DNA from: JBCBSP01 sp964561235 | GTDB taxonomy: Bacteria; Pseudomonadota; Alphaproteobacteria; Caulobacterales; Maricaulaceae | Assembly: GCA_964561235.1 (NCBI GenBank) | Contig: CAZLOV010000019.1 | Location: 1 to 26,461, forward strand | Direction of reading: 5' to 3' | Length of the DNA: 26,461 nt | Shown: positions 6,662 to 14,170 of the stretch, in pieces | How positions within the stretch are numbered: the stretch's first letter is position 1 | How the letters are laid out: the number at the start of each line of letters is the position of its first letter | Notes under the pieces: generated by a model | Databases searched by the model: none | Seen by the model: only the letters and a program-made list of their open reading frames with translations | Told to the model about the DNA's origin: nothing | Program-made: the position numbers and the translations under genes

Positions 6662-7984
6662 ATGGCGGGAAAAAGGGCTGCGGGCCCGGCGGGCGGCGAA
6701 TGGGACGGCGCATGGCTGCGCACGGCTTCGCCCGATCTCCGCCGCGCCTTTCTCGACGGGTTGGATCTCGAGGCGCTGCGGTTCATCGAACATGACTGGT
6801 CGGTCTGGGCGCGGCATGAACAACGCCCGCCTGACGGAGACTGGTCGGTCTGGCTGTTTCTCGGCGGCCGGGGCGCCGGAAAGACGCGGGCGGGGGCGGA
6901 ATGGGTCCGCGAACAGGTGCGCTGCGGCGCGCGCCGCATCGCCCTGCTGGCGCCTGACCTCGGCGATGCGCGCGAAGTGATGATCGAGGGGCCGTCAGGG
7001 CTTCTCAACATAGGACAGGCGGCGGAGCGGCCGGTGTTCGAAAGCACGCGACGGCGTCTCGTCTGGCCGGGCGGCGCGGTCGGCTACGCCTTCTCTGCTG
7101 CGGATCCCGACAGTCTGCGGGGGCCGCAGTTCGACACGGCCTGGGCGGACGAGTTCGCCGCCTGGCATGAGCCGGGCCACGCTCTGGCCATGCTGCGTCT
7201 GGGATTGCGGCTTGGACGCCGACCGCGCCTCGCCGTCACCACGACGCCGCGCCCCGTCGCAGCGCTCAAGGCGCTCATGCAGGAGCCGGGCTGCGTGGTC
7301 ACGCGCGCGGCGACGCGAGCGAACGCCGCCAATCTCGCGCCGGGCTTCGTCGAGGCGATGGAAAGCCTCTACGGGGCAAGCGCGCTCGCCCGGCAGGAAC
7401 TCGACGGCGAGATCGTGGAGGATCTCGACGGCGCTCTGTGGACGCGCGCAATGCTTGATCAGGCGTTGAAGCGGCCCGCGGTCGCGCCGGAGAGCATCGT
7501 GGTGGGCGTTGACCCGCCCGCAAGCGCGACCGGGGATGAGTGCGGCGTGATCGTTGCGGGCGCCGCCGGCGAGGGCGCTTCGCGTCAGGCTGTCGTGCTG
7601 TGCGACCGCTCGCTTAAAGGCCGGCCGGAAGTCTGGGCGGGACGCGTCGCGGCCGCCTTTGCGGAATTCGACGCAGACCGCGTCATCGCCGAAGCCAACC
7701 AGGGCGGAGACATGGTCCGGGCGGTGCTTCACGCCGCCTCGGCGGATCTGCCTGTTCGGCTGGTGCGGGCGAGCCGGGGCAAGCGTGCGCGCGCCGAGCC
7801 GGTTGCTGCGCTCTACGCCGCCGGACGCGTCTCGCATGCCAGCCGGATGCCGGCTCTGGAAGACCAGATGTGCCGCTTCGGCGGTGAGGCGTCCGGGGAG
7901 AGCCCCGACCGGGTCGACGCGCTGGTCTGGGCGCTGACCGCACTGATGGGCGAGACGGCCGTACCAAGGCTCCGTCCGCTCTGA
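6662..7984 (+). CDS. g2: GTA large terminase subunit, g2 (DNA packaging ATPase/nuclease)
   Basis: A 440-residue protein that would pump DNA into the GTA prohead and cut it. The ATPase domain has a Walker A GGRGAGKT at 68-75 and a Walker B-like AWADE, with the catalytic Glu, at about 160-164. The RNase H-like nuclease domain starts around residue 280 with VVGVDPPASATGDECGVIV, whose first Asp is the metal ligand, followed by VIAEANQGGDMV near 344 and DRVDALVWALTALM at the end. Length and motif spacing match terminase_6 of RcGTA. The ATG at 6662 sits six bases behind a -10-like TAGTCT. In GTAs this subunit packages random host DNA by headful. No small terminase gene is visible in front of it. 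Confidence 0.95.
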   Translation: MAGKRAAGPAGGEWDGAWLRTASPDLRRAFLDGLDLEALRFIEHDWSVWARHEQRPPDGDWSVWLFLGGRGAGKTRAGAEWVREQVRCGARRIALLAPDLGDAREVMIEGPSGLLNIGQAAERPVFESTRRRLVWPGGAVGYAFSAADPDSLRGPQFDTAWADEFAAWHEPGHALAMLRLGLRLGRRPRLAVTTTPRPVAALKALMQEPGCVVTRAATRANAANLAPGFVEAMESLYGASALARQELDGEIVEDLDGALWTRAMLDQALKRPAVAPESIVVGVDPPASATGDECGVIVAGAAGEGASRQAVVLCDRSLKGRPEVWAGRVAAAFAEFDADRVIAEANQGGDMVRAVLHAASADLPVRLVRASRGKRARAEPVAALYAAGRVSHASRMPALEDQMCRFGGEASGESPDRVDALVWALTALMGETAVPRLRPL

Positions 7985-8007
7985 CCTTAAGAAGCAGGAG
8001 ACCATTC

Positions 8008-9156
8008 ATGGACCTCAGGCGATGGCTCGGCCTTGCGCCGGGCGTCGAACGCAAGGCGTCCGCGCGCAGCCTGTTTGCAGCGCAAGGTGCAAGCGCCTGG
8101 CCGCCCGGGGGCGTCACCAGCCGAGCCTATGCGCGCAATCCCATCGTGCACCGGTGCGTGCGGTTGATCGCCGAAGCCGCCGCCTCGGCCCCGTTGAGCG
8201 TTGAAACCGGCCCGGGCGCGGAGGCTGTCCGGCGGCTGATCGAGCGTCCAAACCCGGATCAGTCCGGCTCCGAGCTTTTGGAAGCGCTCTACGGCCATCT
8301 CCAGATGCAGGGCGAAGCGTTTCTGGAGTTGGCCGAGACCGCCGGCGCACGTGCCATCTACGCGCTGCGCCCGTCTTCGATGCGCGTGCTGACCGGCCCG
8401 CGCGGCTGGGCGGACGGCTGGGAGCAGCGCATCGGCGCAGAGCGTCGCGTGTTTCAGCGCGACCGCGCCAGCGGGCGCTCCCCGATCCTGCACCTCCGGC
8501 TCTTCAATCCTGAAGATGATCATCGCGGCGGCGCTCCGCTCCAGGCGGCGGGGCTGTCCGTCGAGGTGCACGACGCCGGCGGCGCCTGGGCGAAAAGCCT
8601 TCTTGCCAACGCCGCCCGGCCGTCCGGGGCGCTTGTGGTCGACACGAAGGACGGCGGCCGCCTGAGCCCTGAGCAGTTCGAACGGCTGCGCGAGGATCTC
8701 GACCGCCTCCATTCCGGCCCGTCCGGCGCGGGCCGGCCGCTCTTGCTCGAAGGCGGCCTCGACTGGCGCCCGATGAGCCTCAGCCCGGCGGAGATGGACT
8801 TCATCGAGGCCCGCCGCGAGGCGGCCCGCGAGATCGCAGTCGCCTTCGGCGTGCCGCCCATGCTGCTGGGATTGCCCGGCGACAATACCTACTCGAACTT
8901 CAAGGAGGCCAATCTCGCCTTCTTCCGCCAGACCGTGCTCCCGCTGACGCGCAAGGCGGCGTCGGCGCTTTCGGGCTGGCTTTCGCCGCACCTTGGCCGG
9001 GTCCGCATCAGCGTCGACGAAGAAGGCCTTCCGGCGCTCGGAGAGGACCGCGCCCGCAAATGGGCGCGGATCGGGGAGGCGGATTTCCTCACGCCGGAGG
9101 AAAAGCGCAGCCTGCTCGGGCTGCCGCCTTCTGAGGGAGGCGGAATTGAGCGCTGA
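8008..9156 (+). CDS. g3: GTA portal protein, g3 (HK97 family)
   Basis: A 382-residue HK97-type portal, the dodecameric ring at the head vertex through which DNA passes. Family features seen: N-terminal RNPIVHRCVRLIAEAAASAPL, LYGHLQMQGEAFLEL, the stretch ILHLRLFNPEDDHRGGAPLQ, and the C-terminal AVAFGVPPMLLGLPGDNTYS with NFKEANLAFFRQTVLPL. An AGGAG precedes the ATG by about eight bases. The gene follows g2 after 23 bases and overlaps the next small gene by 11 bases. Length is usual for GTA portals. Confidence 0.95.
   Translation: MDLRRWLGLAPGVERKASARSLFAAQGASAWPPGGVTSRAYARNPIVHRCVRLIAEAAASAPLSVETGPGAEAVRRLIERPNPDQSGSELLEALYGHLQMQGEAFLELAETAGARAIYALRPSSMRVLTGPRGWADGWEQRIGAERRVFQRDRASGRSPILHLRLFNPEDDHRGGAPLQAAGLSVEVHDAGGAWAKSLLANAARPSGALVVDTKDGGRLSPEQFERLREDLDRLHSGPSGAGRPLLLEGGLDWRPMSLSPAEMDFIEARREAAREIAVAFGVPPMLLGLPGDNTYSNFKEANLAFFRQTVLPLTRKAASALSGWLSPHLGRVRISVDEEGLPALGEDRARKWARIGEADFLTPEEKRSLLGLPPSEGGGIER
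9134..9140 (+). promoter_or_regulatory. Strong ribosome binding site deciding a TTG start
   Basis: AGGGAGG lies five bases ahead of TTG 9146, inside the end of g3. No ATG or GTG in this frame is better placed, so this site decides the start of the g3.5-like gene. A rare start codon behind a strong Shine-Dalgarno sequence may tune the amount made. Confidence 0.55.
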
Positions 9157-9421
9157 GGCGGAGGCCGCGCCCCCGCGCAGCGATCGTTCGATTCTGGTCG
9201 GTGCGGCGGCGGCGCTTCTTCTCCAGAGCAGCGCGGCGCTCATCTGGGCGGGGGCGACGGGGGAGCGCATCCGTCACCTCGAAGCCGCGGTGGAAAGCGC
9301 CGGGCCGGTCAATGAGCGGCTCGCCCGACTGGAATCCGAAACGACCGCAGCACGCGCCGCCCTTGAGCGCATCGAACGCCGGCTCGACCGGCTGACCAGC
9401 GGCGACGCTGAACGACCCTGA
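9146..9421 (+). CDS. GTA small membrane/coiled-coil protein at the g3.5 position
   Basis: A 91-residue protein, read from a TTG with a strong ribosome binding site and overlapping the portal gene by 11 bases. It has one hydrophobic segment (SILVGAAAALLLQSSAALIW, about residues 15-34) followed by a heptad-like region (VNERLARLESETTAARAALE). The same place in the RcGTA cluster, between portal and protease, is held by the small gene orfg3.5, whose role is not established. A membrane-anchored coiled coil is an odd partner in a capsid operon. I infer homology from position and form; sequence likeness alone would be weak. Confidence 0.7.
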   Translation: MSAEAEAAPPRSDRSILVGAAAALLLQSSAALIWAGATGERIRHLEAAVESAGPVNERLARLESETTAARAALERIERRLDRLTSGDAERP

Positions 9422-9434
9422 CATGGAGACGCCC

Positions 9435-9926
9435 ATGACGGCCGAAGGGCCTGTTCCGGACGGCGCGCACCGCGCCGTGTCCGGCTATGCGAGCCTGTTC
9501 GGCCTCGCCGATCTCGCAGGCGACGTGGTGCGGCGCGGCGCGTTCGCCCGCGCGCTCGCAGGCCGCCGGCGGCCGCTGCCGATGCTATTCCAGCATGATC
9601 CCGCCGATCCGGTCGGCGTGTGGACCCGGGTTTATGAGGATGCACGCGGCCTGCGCGTGGAAGGCCGGATCGTCGCCGGAACCGAACGCGCGCGCAGCGC
9701 GCTTCGGCTTGTCGAGAGCGGCGCCGTCGACGGCCTGTCCATCGGCTACCGCACCCGGCGTTACCGGCCGCGGCCTGGAGGCGGCCGCGAACTTCTCGAA
9801 GTCGATCTCTGGGAGGTGTCGCTCGTCACCTTCCCGATGCTGACCGGGGCGCGTCTGGACCGCGCGCCGGAACCTGGCCGGCCGTACCGGCCTTCTTCGG
9901 AAAACAGGATGGAGACCCCTGCATGA
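9435..9926 (+). CDS. g4: GTA prohead protease, g4 (HK97 family, peptidase U35)
   Basis: A 163-residue serine protease that would trim the capsid protein during head maturation. The expected catalytic elements are present: His in MLFQHDPADPVG (about residue 54), Ser in VDGLSIGYR (about 102) and the acidic block LWEVSLVTFPM (about 126). The N-terminal HRAVSGYASLFGLADLAGDV is the usual opening of this family. I prefer ATG 9435 because GGAG lies six bases ahead. ATG 9423, which has no such site, adds METP. The stop overlaps the capsid start (ATGA), so the two are translationally coupled. Confidence 0.93.
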   Translation: MTAEGPVPDGAHRAVSGYASLFGLADLAGDVVRRGAFARALAGRRRPLPMLFQHDPADPVGVWTRVYEDARGLRVEGRIVAGTERARSALRLVESGAVDGLSIGYRTRRYRPRPGGGRELLEVDLWEVSLVTFPMLTGARLDRAPEPGRPYRPSSENRMETPA

Positions 9927-11110
9927 CCACGGAAACCAAGGCGGCGCTGGACGCGCTGATGCGCGCGTTCGAGGCGTTCAAGGACACAAACGACCGGCGG
10001 CTGGCCGAGCTGGAGCGTCATGGCTCGGGCGACGCCGTCACAGCCGAGAAGCTCACCCGCATCGACGCGGCGCTCGACGAACACAAGACGATGCTCGACC
10101 GGCTTGCGTTGGAAGGCGCGCGTCCTCCGCTCGCGCCGGAACGGGCCGCGGCGCGGTCCGGGTTCGAACGCTTCATGCGCGCCGGCGATCCTTCCGGGCT
10201 GAGCGAGGCCAAGGCGCTCGACCGCTCCAGCGGCGCAGCGGGCGGCTATCTCGCGCCGCAGGAAACCGAGGCCGTGATCGAACGGCTCATAACGCCGGCG
10301 TCGCCCATGCGCGCGGTCGCCAGCGTGCGAAAGACCGATCGAGCCGTCTTCCGCCAGCCGGTCAGTCTCGGCGGCGCCGGGGGAGGCTGGGCTGCAGAGA
10401 CCGCGCAACGTCTCGAGACGGAAGCGCCCACGCTCGACCTTCTGGAGGTGCCGTCCGCTGAGCTCTACGCGATGCCCGCCGCCACCAGCGCGCTGCTTGA
10501 CGACGCCTTCGTCGATATCGAGCAATGGCTGGCGGAGGAGGTCCGCGACGTGTTCGCGGAAACCGAGAACGACGCCTTCATCAATGGCGACGGGGTTAAC
10601 AAGCCCAAGGGCCTGCTGTCCCATGTCCGCAAGCCGCTCGCCGAGGTCCAGTGGGGCGAGATCGGATATGTCGGGTCGGGCCTGAACGGCGCCCTGAACA
10701 CGACCGATCCTGCGGAACAGTTCCTCAGCATGATCTACGCGCACGGGGCCGCCGTTCGCGCGAACGGACGCTTCATGATGAGCCGCTCCGTGCTGTCGGC
10801 TGCGCGCCGGCTGAAGGACGCCGACGGCAGCTATCTCTGGAGCCCGTCCCAGCAGCCGGGCGAGGACTCGCGTCTGCTCGGCTATCCGGTTGTGGAGAAC
10901 GAGGCGATGCCGGGTCTCGCGCCCGGCGGAATTGCGGCCGCGTTCGGCGACTTCTCGCGGGCCTATCTTGTCGTGGATCATCAGGGCCTGGAGGTGCTTC
11001 GCGATCCCTATTCTGCGAAGCCCTTTGTGCTCTTCTACACCACTAAGCGGGTAGGCGGGGCCGTGCGCGACCCCAGCGCCGTCACGCTGCTGCGTCTGGC
11101 GAACGTCTGA
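9923..11110 (+). CDS. g5: GTA major capsid protein, g5 (HK97 fold)
   Basis: A 395-residue HK97-type coat protein. The first 70 residues or so are charged and helical (ALDALMRAFEAFKDTNDRRL), like the scaffold-like delta domain that the g4 protease removes. The mature region then begins around FERFMRAGDPSGLSEAKALD, with the conserved GGYLAPQETEAVIERLI and PMRAVASVR. Later come AFINGDGVNKPKGLL, the P-domain region RFMMSRSVLSAARRLKDADG and GYPVVENEAMP. The ATG overlaps the protease stop by four bases with GGAG ahead. In RcGTA the removed part ends near residue 100; the cut site here cannot be set from sequence alone. Confidence 0.95.
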   Translation: MTTETKAALDALMRAFEAFKDTNDRRLAELERHGSGDAVTAEKLTRIDAALDEHKTMLDRLALEGARPPLAPERAAARSGFERFMRAGDPSGLSEAKALDRSSGAAGGYLAPQETEAVIERLITPASPMRAVASVRKTDRAVFRQPVSLGGAGGGWAAETAQRLETEAPTLDLLEVPSAELYAMPAATSALLDDAFVDIEQWLAEEVRDVFAETENDAFINGDGVNKPKGLLSHVRKPLAEVQWGEIGYVGSGLNGALNTTDPAEQFLSMIYAHGAAVRANGRFMMSRSVLSAARRLKDADGSYLWSPSQQPGEDSRLLGYPVVENEAMPGLAPGGIAAAFGDFSRAYLVVDHQGLEVLRDPYSAKPFVLFYTTKRVGGAVRDPSAVTLLRLANV

Positions 11111-11113
11111 GCC

Positions 11114-11701
11114 ATGAGCCTGATGCGGACCGCCGCGCCGGCTTCGGCTGCGGTGACCCTTGCGGAGGCGCGCGATTTCACGCGCGTCTCCGGCCCGGGC
11201 GACGACGCGCTGCTGAGCCTGCTCATCGCCTCGGCCTGCGCCCAGGTCGAAGCGCATACGGGGAGGGCCCTGATCCGGCAAAGCTTTCGCGAAACGCGCC
11301 GGCGTTTCGACGATCCGCGGCGCCTGAGCGAAGATGGCGCAAGCTTCGCCCTTCTTCGTCCGCCGCTTCTGTCTGTCGACGCGGTTGTCGTCGTAGAGGC
11401 CGGCGGCGCGACGGCGCTCTGGCCGGATGACGAATACCGCGTCGACGTCGAGGCGGATCCCGGCCGCCTGATCGCGCTGGCTCCGTTCGGTTTTCCGGCC
11501 CCGGCCGGACCGGGCGGCTCGATCCGGATCGACTACCAGGCGGGCTATGGCGACGGGCCGGACGCGGCGCCCGAGCCGTTGCGCGAAGCCGTGTTGCGCC
11601 TTGTTGCGGCGGCGTTCGAGCGCGGCGAACGGGATACGGGGCGCGAACCTCCCGAAGACGTCGCGCGCCTGCTCCACCCGTTCCGGGCGGTGCTGCCGTG
11701 A
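11114..11701 (+). CDS. g6: GTA head-tail connector, g6
   Basis: A 195-residue protein of the phage gp6-like connector (adaptor) family that forms the ring beneath the portal. Typical features: VTLAEARDFTRVSGPGDDAL followed by LLSLLIASACAQVEAHTGRA at the N-terminus, a central beta region (DDEYRVDVEADPGRL) and the helical end PEPLREAVLRLVAAAFERG. It starts three bases behind the capsid stop. Its own stop overlaps the GTG of g8. In the R. capsulatus cluster g7, the next adaptor, would follow; here g8 follows at once. Confidence 0.88.
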   Translation: MSLMRTAAPASAAVTLAEARDFTRVSGPGDDALLSLLIASACAQVEAHTGRALIRQSFRETRRRFDDPRRLSEDGASFALLRPPLLSVDAVVVVEAGGATALWPDDEYRVDVEADPGRLIALAPFGFPAPAGPGGSIRIDYQAGYGDGPDAAPEPLREAVLRLVAAAFERGERDTGREPPEDVARLLHPFRAVLP

Positions 11702-12126
11702 GCGGGCTCGATGCGGGGCTGCGCGCGGCCGTTCTTGAACTGCTCGCGGCGGATGCAGGCGTCGCCGCCGCCCTGGGGGCGCCGCCGCGTGTTCATGACG
11801 GAGCGCCGGTGCGAGGCGTGCTGCCGTATCTGAGCGCGGGGGAGTGCGCCGTTGAGCCTGCGGGCGGCGCAGATGCGCCGCTCTGGCTGGCCCGGCTGAC
11901 CCTGCATCTCTGGGGACGGCGCAGCGAGCGCGATACGCTTGCCGCGGCCGTCTCCGCCGTTCGCACTGCATTGCACCATCAAGCGGGTGCGTTGAGCGCC
12001 GCGCTCGTCCCCGGCTGGCGCTGCGTGACGGCCGAGACGGTTTATTCCGACGTGTTCTCGGCTGCGGACGTACGCCTCATCCACGGGGTCGTGCGCCTGC
12101 GCGCGCGCGTCCATCCGCTTCACTGA
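11698..12126 (+). CDS. g8: GTA tail terminator-like protein, g8 (DUF3168)
   Basis: A 142-residue DUF3168 protein, the family that caps the tail tube at the neck. Seen: GLDAGLRAAVLELLAADAGV at the N-terminus, a short Gly/Pro stretch with RVHDGAP, PYLSAGECAVEP, the strand LARLTLHLWGRRSERD, and the C-terminal DVFSAADVRLIHGVVRLRAR. It starts at GTG within the g6 stop (GTGA). The position right behind g6, without g7, is unusual compared with RcGTA. Confidence 0.88.
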   Translation: MSGLDAGLRAAVLELLAADAGVAAALGAPPRVHDGAPVRGVLPYLSAGECAVEPAGGADAPLWLARLTLHLWGRRSERDTLAAAVSAVRTALHHQAGALSAALVPGWRCVTAETVYSDVFSAADVRLIHGVVRLRARVHPLH

Positions 12127-12146
12127 CATCAGAAGAGGAAAAGTGA

Positions 12147-12566
12147 ATGACCGCTCAGGCTGGAAAGGACCTGCTGATCCGGCTCGCCGCGAACGGCCAA
12201 GCCTTGCAGACCGTGGCCGGGCTTCGCGCCCGCTCGATCAGTTTCAACAACCGCAGTGTCGATGTGACCACGGCCGATAGCCCGGGCGGCTGGCGAACGC
12301 TGCTGTCCGGCGGGGGGCTGCGTTCCGCGGCGGTCGCGGGATCTGGCGTCTTCGTGGACGCCGCCGCGGATGAAAGCGTGCGTGCTGCAGCCTTCTCCGG
12401 TGAAAGCGCTGCGATGGAGATCATTGTTCCGGGTTTCGGCGTCGTCTCCGGACCGTTTCAGGTGAGCGCGCTTGAATACGCCGGACGCCATGACGGCGAG
12501 TTGACTTTCTCCATGACGCTCGAGAGCGCCGGGCCGGTCGAATTCGCCCCGGAGCCTGCAGCATGA
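12147..12566 (+). CDS. g9: GTA major tail tube protein, g9 (TP901-1 family)
   Basis: A 139-residue tail tube protein. Diagnostic: MTAQAGKDLLIRLAANGQAL followed by TVAGLRARSISFNNRSVDVT, and the C-terminal LEYAGRHDGELTFSMTLES. These match the phage major tail protein of the TP901-1 family found in GTAs. An AGAGGAAAAG precedes the ATG, one of the better ribosome binding sites of the cluster, as expected for a protein needed in many copies. The stop overlaps the ATG of g10. Confidence 0.93.
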   Translation: MTAQAGKDLLIRLAANGQALQTVAGLRARSISFNNRSVDVTTADSPGGWRTLLSGGGLRSAAVAGSGVFVDAAADESVRAAAFSGESAAMEIIVPGFGVVSGPFQVSALEYAGRHDGELTFSMTLESAGPVEFAPEPAA

Positions 12567-12853
12567 GCGCCGCGCCATCGCCCGGCGAGATCGAGATCGA
12601 AGTCGACGGGCGCCGGTTGCGCGCGCGTCTCAGCCTGGCTGCGCTCTCCCAGATCGAAACCGCGCTGGGAGCGGAAGGTCTCGCCGATCTGCCGGCAAGG
12701 CTGAAGTCGGCCCGTGCGAGCGACCTCGCCGCCGTCGCCGCTGCGGTTCTGCGCGCGGGCGGCGCTGAAGACGCCGAAGTCGTCGCCGGAGGCCTCGCGC
12801 CGGGACCCGCTTCTGAACTCATCCGGCGGGTCTTCGAGGCCAACCGCCCGTGA
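12563..12853 (+). CDS. g10: GTA g10 family protein (tail assembly chaperone-like)
   Basis: A 96-residue protein of the GTA-gp10 family, known by IEIEVDGRRLRARLSLAALS, QIETALGAEGLADLPARL and the end SELIRRVFEANRP. By place (between tail tube and tape measure) and family it acts as a tail assembly chaperone rather than as part of the finished particle. It is coupled on both sides: ATGA with g9 and GTGA with the next gene. Confidence 0.88.
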   Translation: MSAAPSPGEIEIEVDGRRLRARLSLAALSQIETALGAEGLADLPARLKSARASDLAAVAAAVLRAGGAEDAEVVAGGLAPGPASELIRRVFEANRP

Positions 12854-13038
12854 GCGCAGGCGAATTGTTCCGCACCGCCGTGCTCGCGCTTGGGCTCAGG
12901 CCGGAGGACGCCTGGGCGCTCGGCCTTCGCGACCTCCTGCTATTGCTGAGACAGCCGGGCCGCGATGCGCTGAGCCGCGCCGATCTTGAAGCCCTGATGC
13001 GCCGCTATCCCGACACGAGGAACCGCCATGACCGATGA
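12850..13038 (+). CDS. GTA g10.1, small tail assembly chaperone (DUF2376-like)
   Basis: A 62-residue protein that starts at GTG in the g10 stop and overlaps g11 by 11 bases. FRTAVLALGLRPEDAWALGL, then LRDLLLLL and SRADLEALMRRYPD, are the hallmarks of the rcc01693-like (DUF2376 / phage TAC) family. In tailed phages two chaperones, often linked by a frameshift, coat the tape measure. Here the second is a separate overlapping gene, as in R. capsulatus. Confidence 0.83.
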   Translation: MSAGELFRTAVLALGLRPEDAWALGLRDLLLLLRQPGRDALSRADLEALMRRYPDTRNRHDR

Positions 13039-13537
13039 CCGCCTCGACGCGTTGGCGGAGACCGCCGGTGCGCTCTCCGAAGCGTTTTCCGACGCCGCTT
13101 CCTCCATCGCCGACAGCCTGAGCGACGCTGCGCGTTCGGGCGGTTTCGCGTTCGAGGAGATGTCGCGTTCGATCACACGATCGCTTGCCTCCATCGCTGT
13201 AGACCGCCTGCTCCGTCAGCCGCTGGAAGCGCTCGCCGCTTCAGCCGCGGATCGGCTCGGCGCGGCGGTTCAGGGCGCGATTGGAACCGGAATCGCCGGC
13301 GTGATCGGCGCGCGCGCAACCGGCGGCCCGGTGTCGCCCGGCGCCAGTTATCTGGTTGGGGAACGCGGACCCGAGCTTCTCACCCCGCTCGCCGCCGGGC
13401 GCGTTACGCCGCTCCAGGGACAGACGGTCGTCGTCAACGTCGCGATGAGCGGCGACGAGAACGGGATGCGCCGGACGGCGCGGCAGGCCGCCCGGGCGCT
13501 GGCGCGCGAAGTTCGCCGCGGTCTGGAGCCGCGCTGA
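13028..13537 (+). CDS. g11: GTA tail tape measure protein, g11
   Basis: A 169-residue protein. The N-terminal half is helical (RLDALAETAGALSEAFSDAA and EMSRSITRSLASIAVDRLLR). The C-terminal part holds a Gly/Ala-rich stretch and ATGGPVSPGASYLVGERGPE followed by LLTP, the signature of this tape measure family. GAGG stands seven bases ahead of the ATG inside g10.1. It is short for a tape measure and appears shorter than the R. capsulatus protein (over 200 residues as I recall), which would mean a short tail. The start has the usual MTDD form, so truncation is unlikely. Confidence 0.88.
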   Translation: MTDDRLDALAETAGALSEAFSDAASSIADSLSDAARSGGFAFEEMSRSITRSLASIAVDRLLRQPLEALAASAADRLGAAVQGAIGTGIAGVIGARATGGPVSPGASYLVGERGPELLTPLAAGRVTPLQGQTVVVNVAMSGDENGMRRTARQAARALAREVRRGLEPR

Positions 13538-13540
13538 GCC

Positions 13541-14170
13541 ATGAGCATCTATCCCGGTTTTCACGACGTCGATTTCCCGTTCGCCGCTGGAAACGGCGCG
13601 ACGCTGCAGCTGCAGCGGCTCACGGAGGTCGTTGAGCTTCGCTCGGGCTTCGAGGAGCGAAACGCTGTCTGGGCGCATGCGCGGAGGCGCTGGGATGTCG
13701 GTCCGCTCGTTGCAAGCCGCGCCGACCTCGAACGGCTCTGCACCTTCTTCGAGGCGCGGCTTGGACGGCTCTACGCCTTTCGCTTCCGCGACCCCGCCGA
13801 TCACTCCTCGGCGCCGAACGGCGCCGCGCCGTCAGCCCATGATCAGGTTCTGGGAGAGGGGGACGGCGTTCGCAGCCGTTTTCCGCTCGTGAAGCGCTAT
13901 GGCGCGCCGCATGGGGCTGAACGCCCGATACGTCTGCCTGTCCACGGTGCTGTCGCCGCCGCCGTCGACGGTGAGGCCGCGGTGTTCAGCCTCGACGCCG
14001 GGGAGATCGTGTTCGAGGCGCCGCCCCCGGCCGGGGCGCCGGTAACCGCCGGCTTCCTTTTCGATACGCCCGTGCGCTTCGCCTCGGATGCGCTCGAGCT
14101 GAGTTTCGAAGCGGGCGGGGCGGGACGAGCGGGCGAAATCCTGCTCGTTGAGACGAGGCTGACGCGATGA
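13541..14170 (+). CDS. g12: GTA distal tail protein, g12 (DUF2460)
   Basis: A 209-residue DUF2460 protein that would form the hexameric ring at the end of the tail tube. Seen: YPGFHDVDFPFAAGNGATLQ, VELRSGFEERNAVWAHARRR with WDVG, LCTFFEARLGRLYAFRFRDP, and the C-terminal TAGFLFDTPVRFASDALELS. It starts three bases behind g11 and its stop overlaps the ATG of g13. Length is normal. Confidence 0.92.
   Translation: MSIYPGFHDVDFPFAAGNGATLQLQRLTEVVELRSGFEERNAVWAHARRRWDVGPLVASRADLERLCTFFEARLGRLYAFRFRDPADHSSAPNGAAPSAHDQVLGEGDGVRSRFPLVKRYGAPHGAERPIRLPVHGAVAAAVDGEAAVFSLDAGEIVFEAPPPAGAPVTAGFLFDTPVRFASDALELSFEAGGAGRAGEILLVETRLTR

Noticed and set aside
9761..11971. 736-codon minus-strand open frame over g4-g8
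   Set aside because: It covers several well-identified GTA genes. Its translation is Arg/His-rich low-order sequence with no motif, and no start signal is seen.
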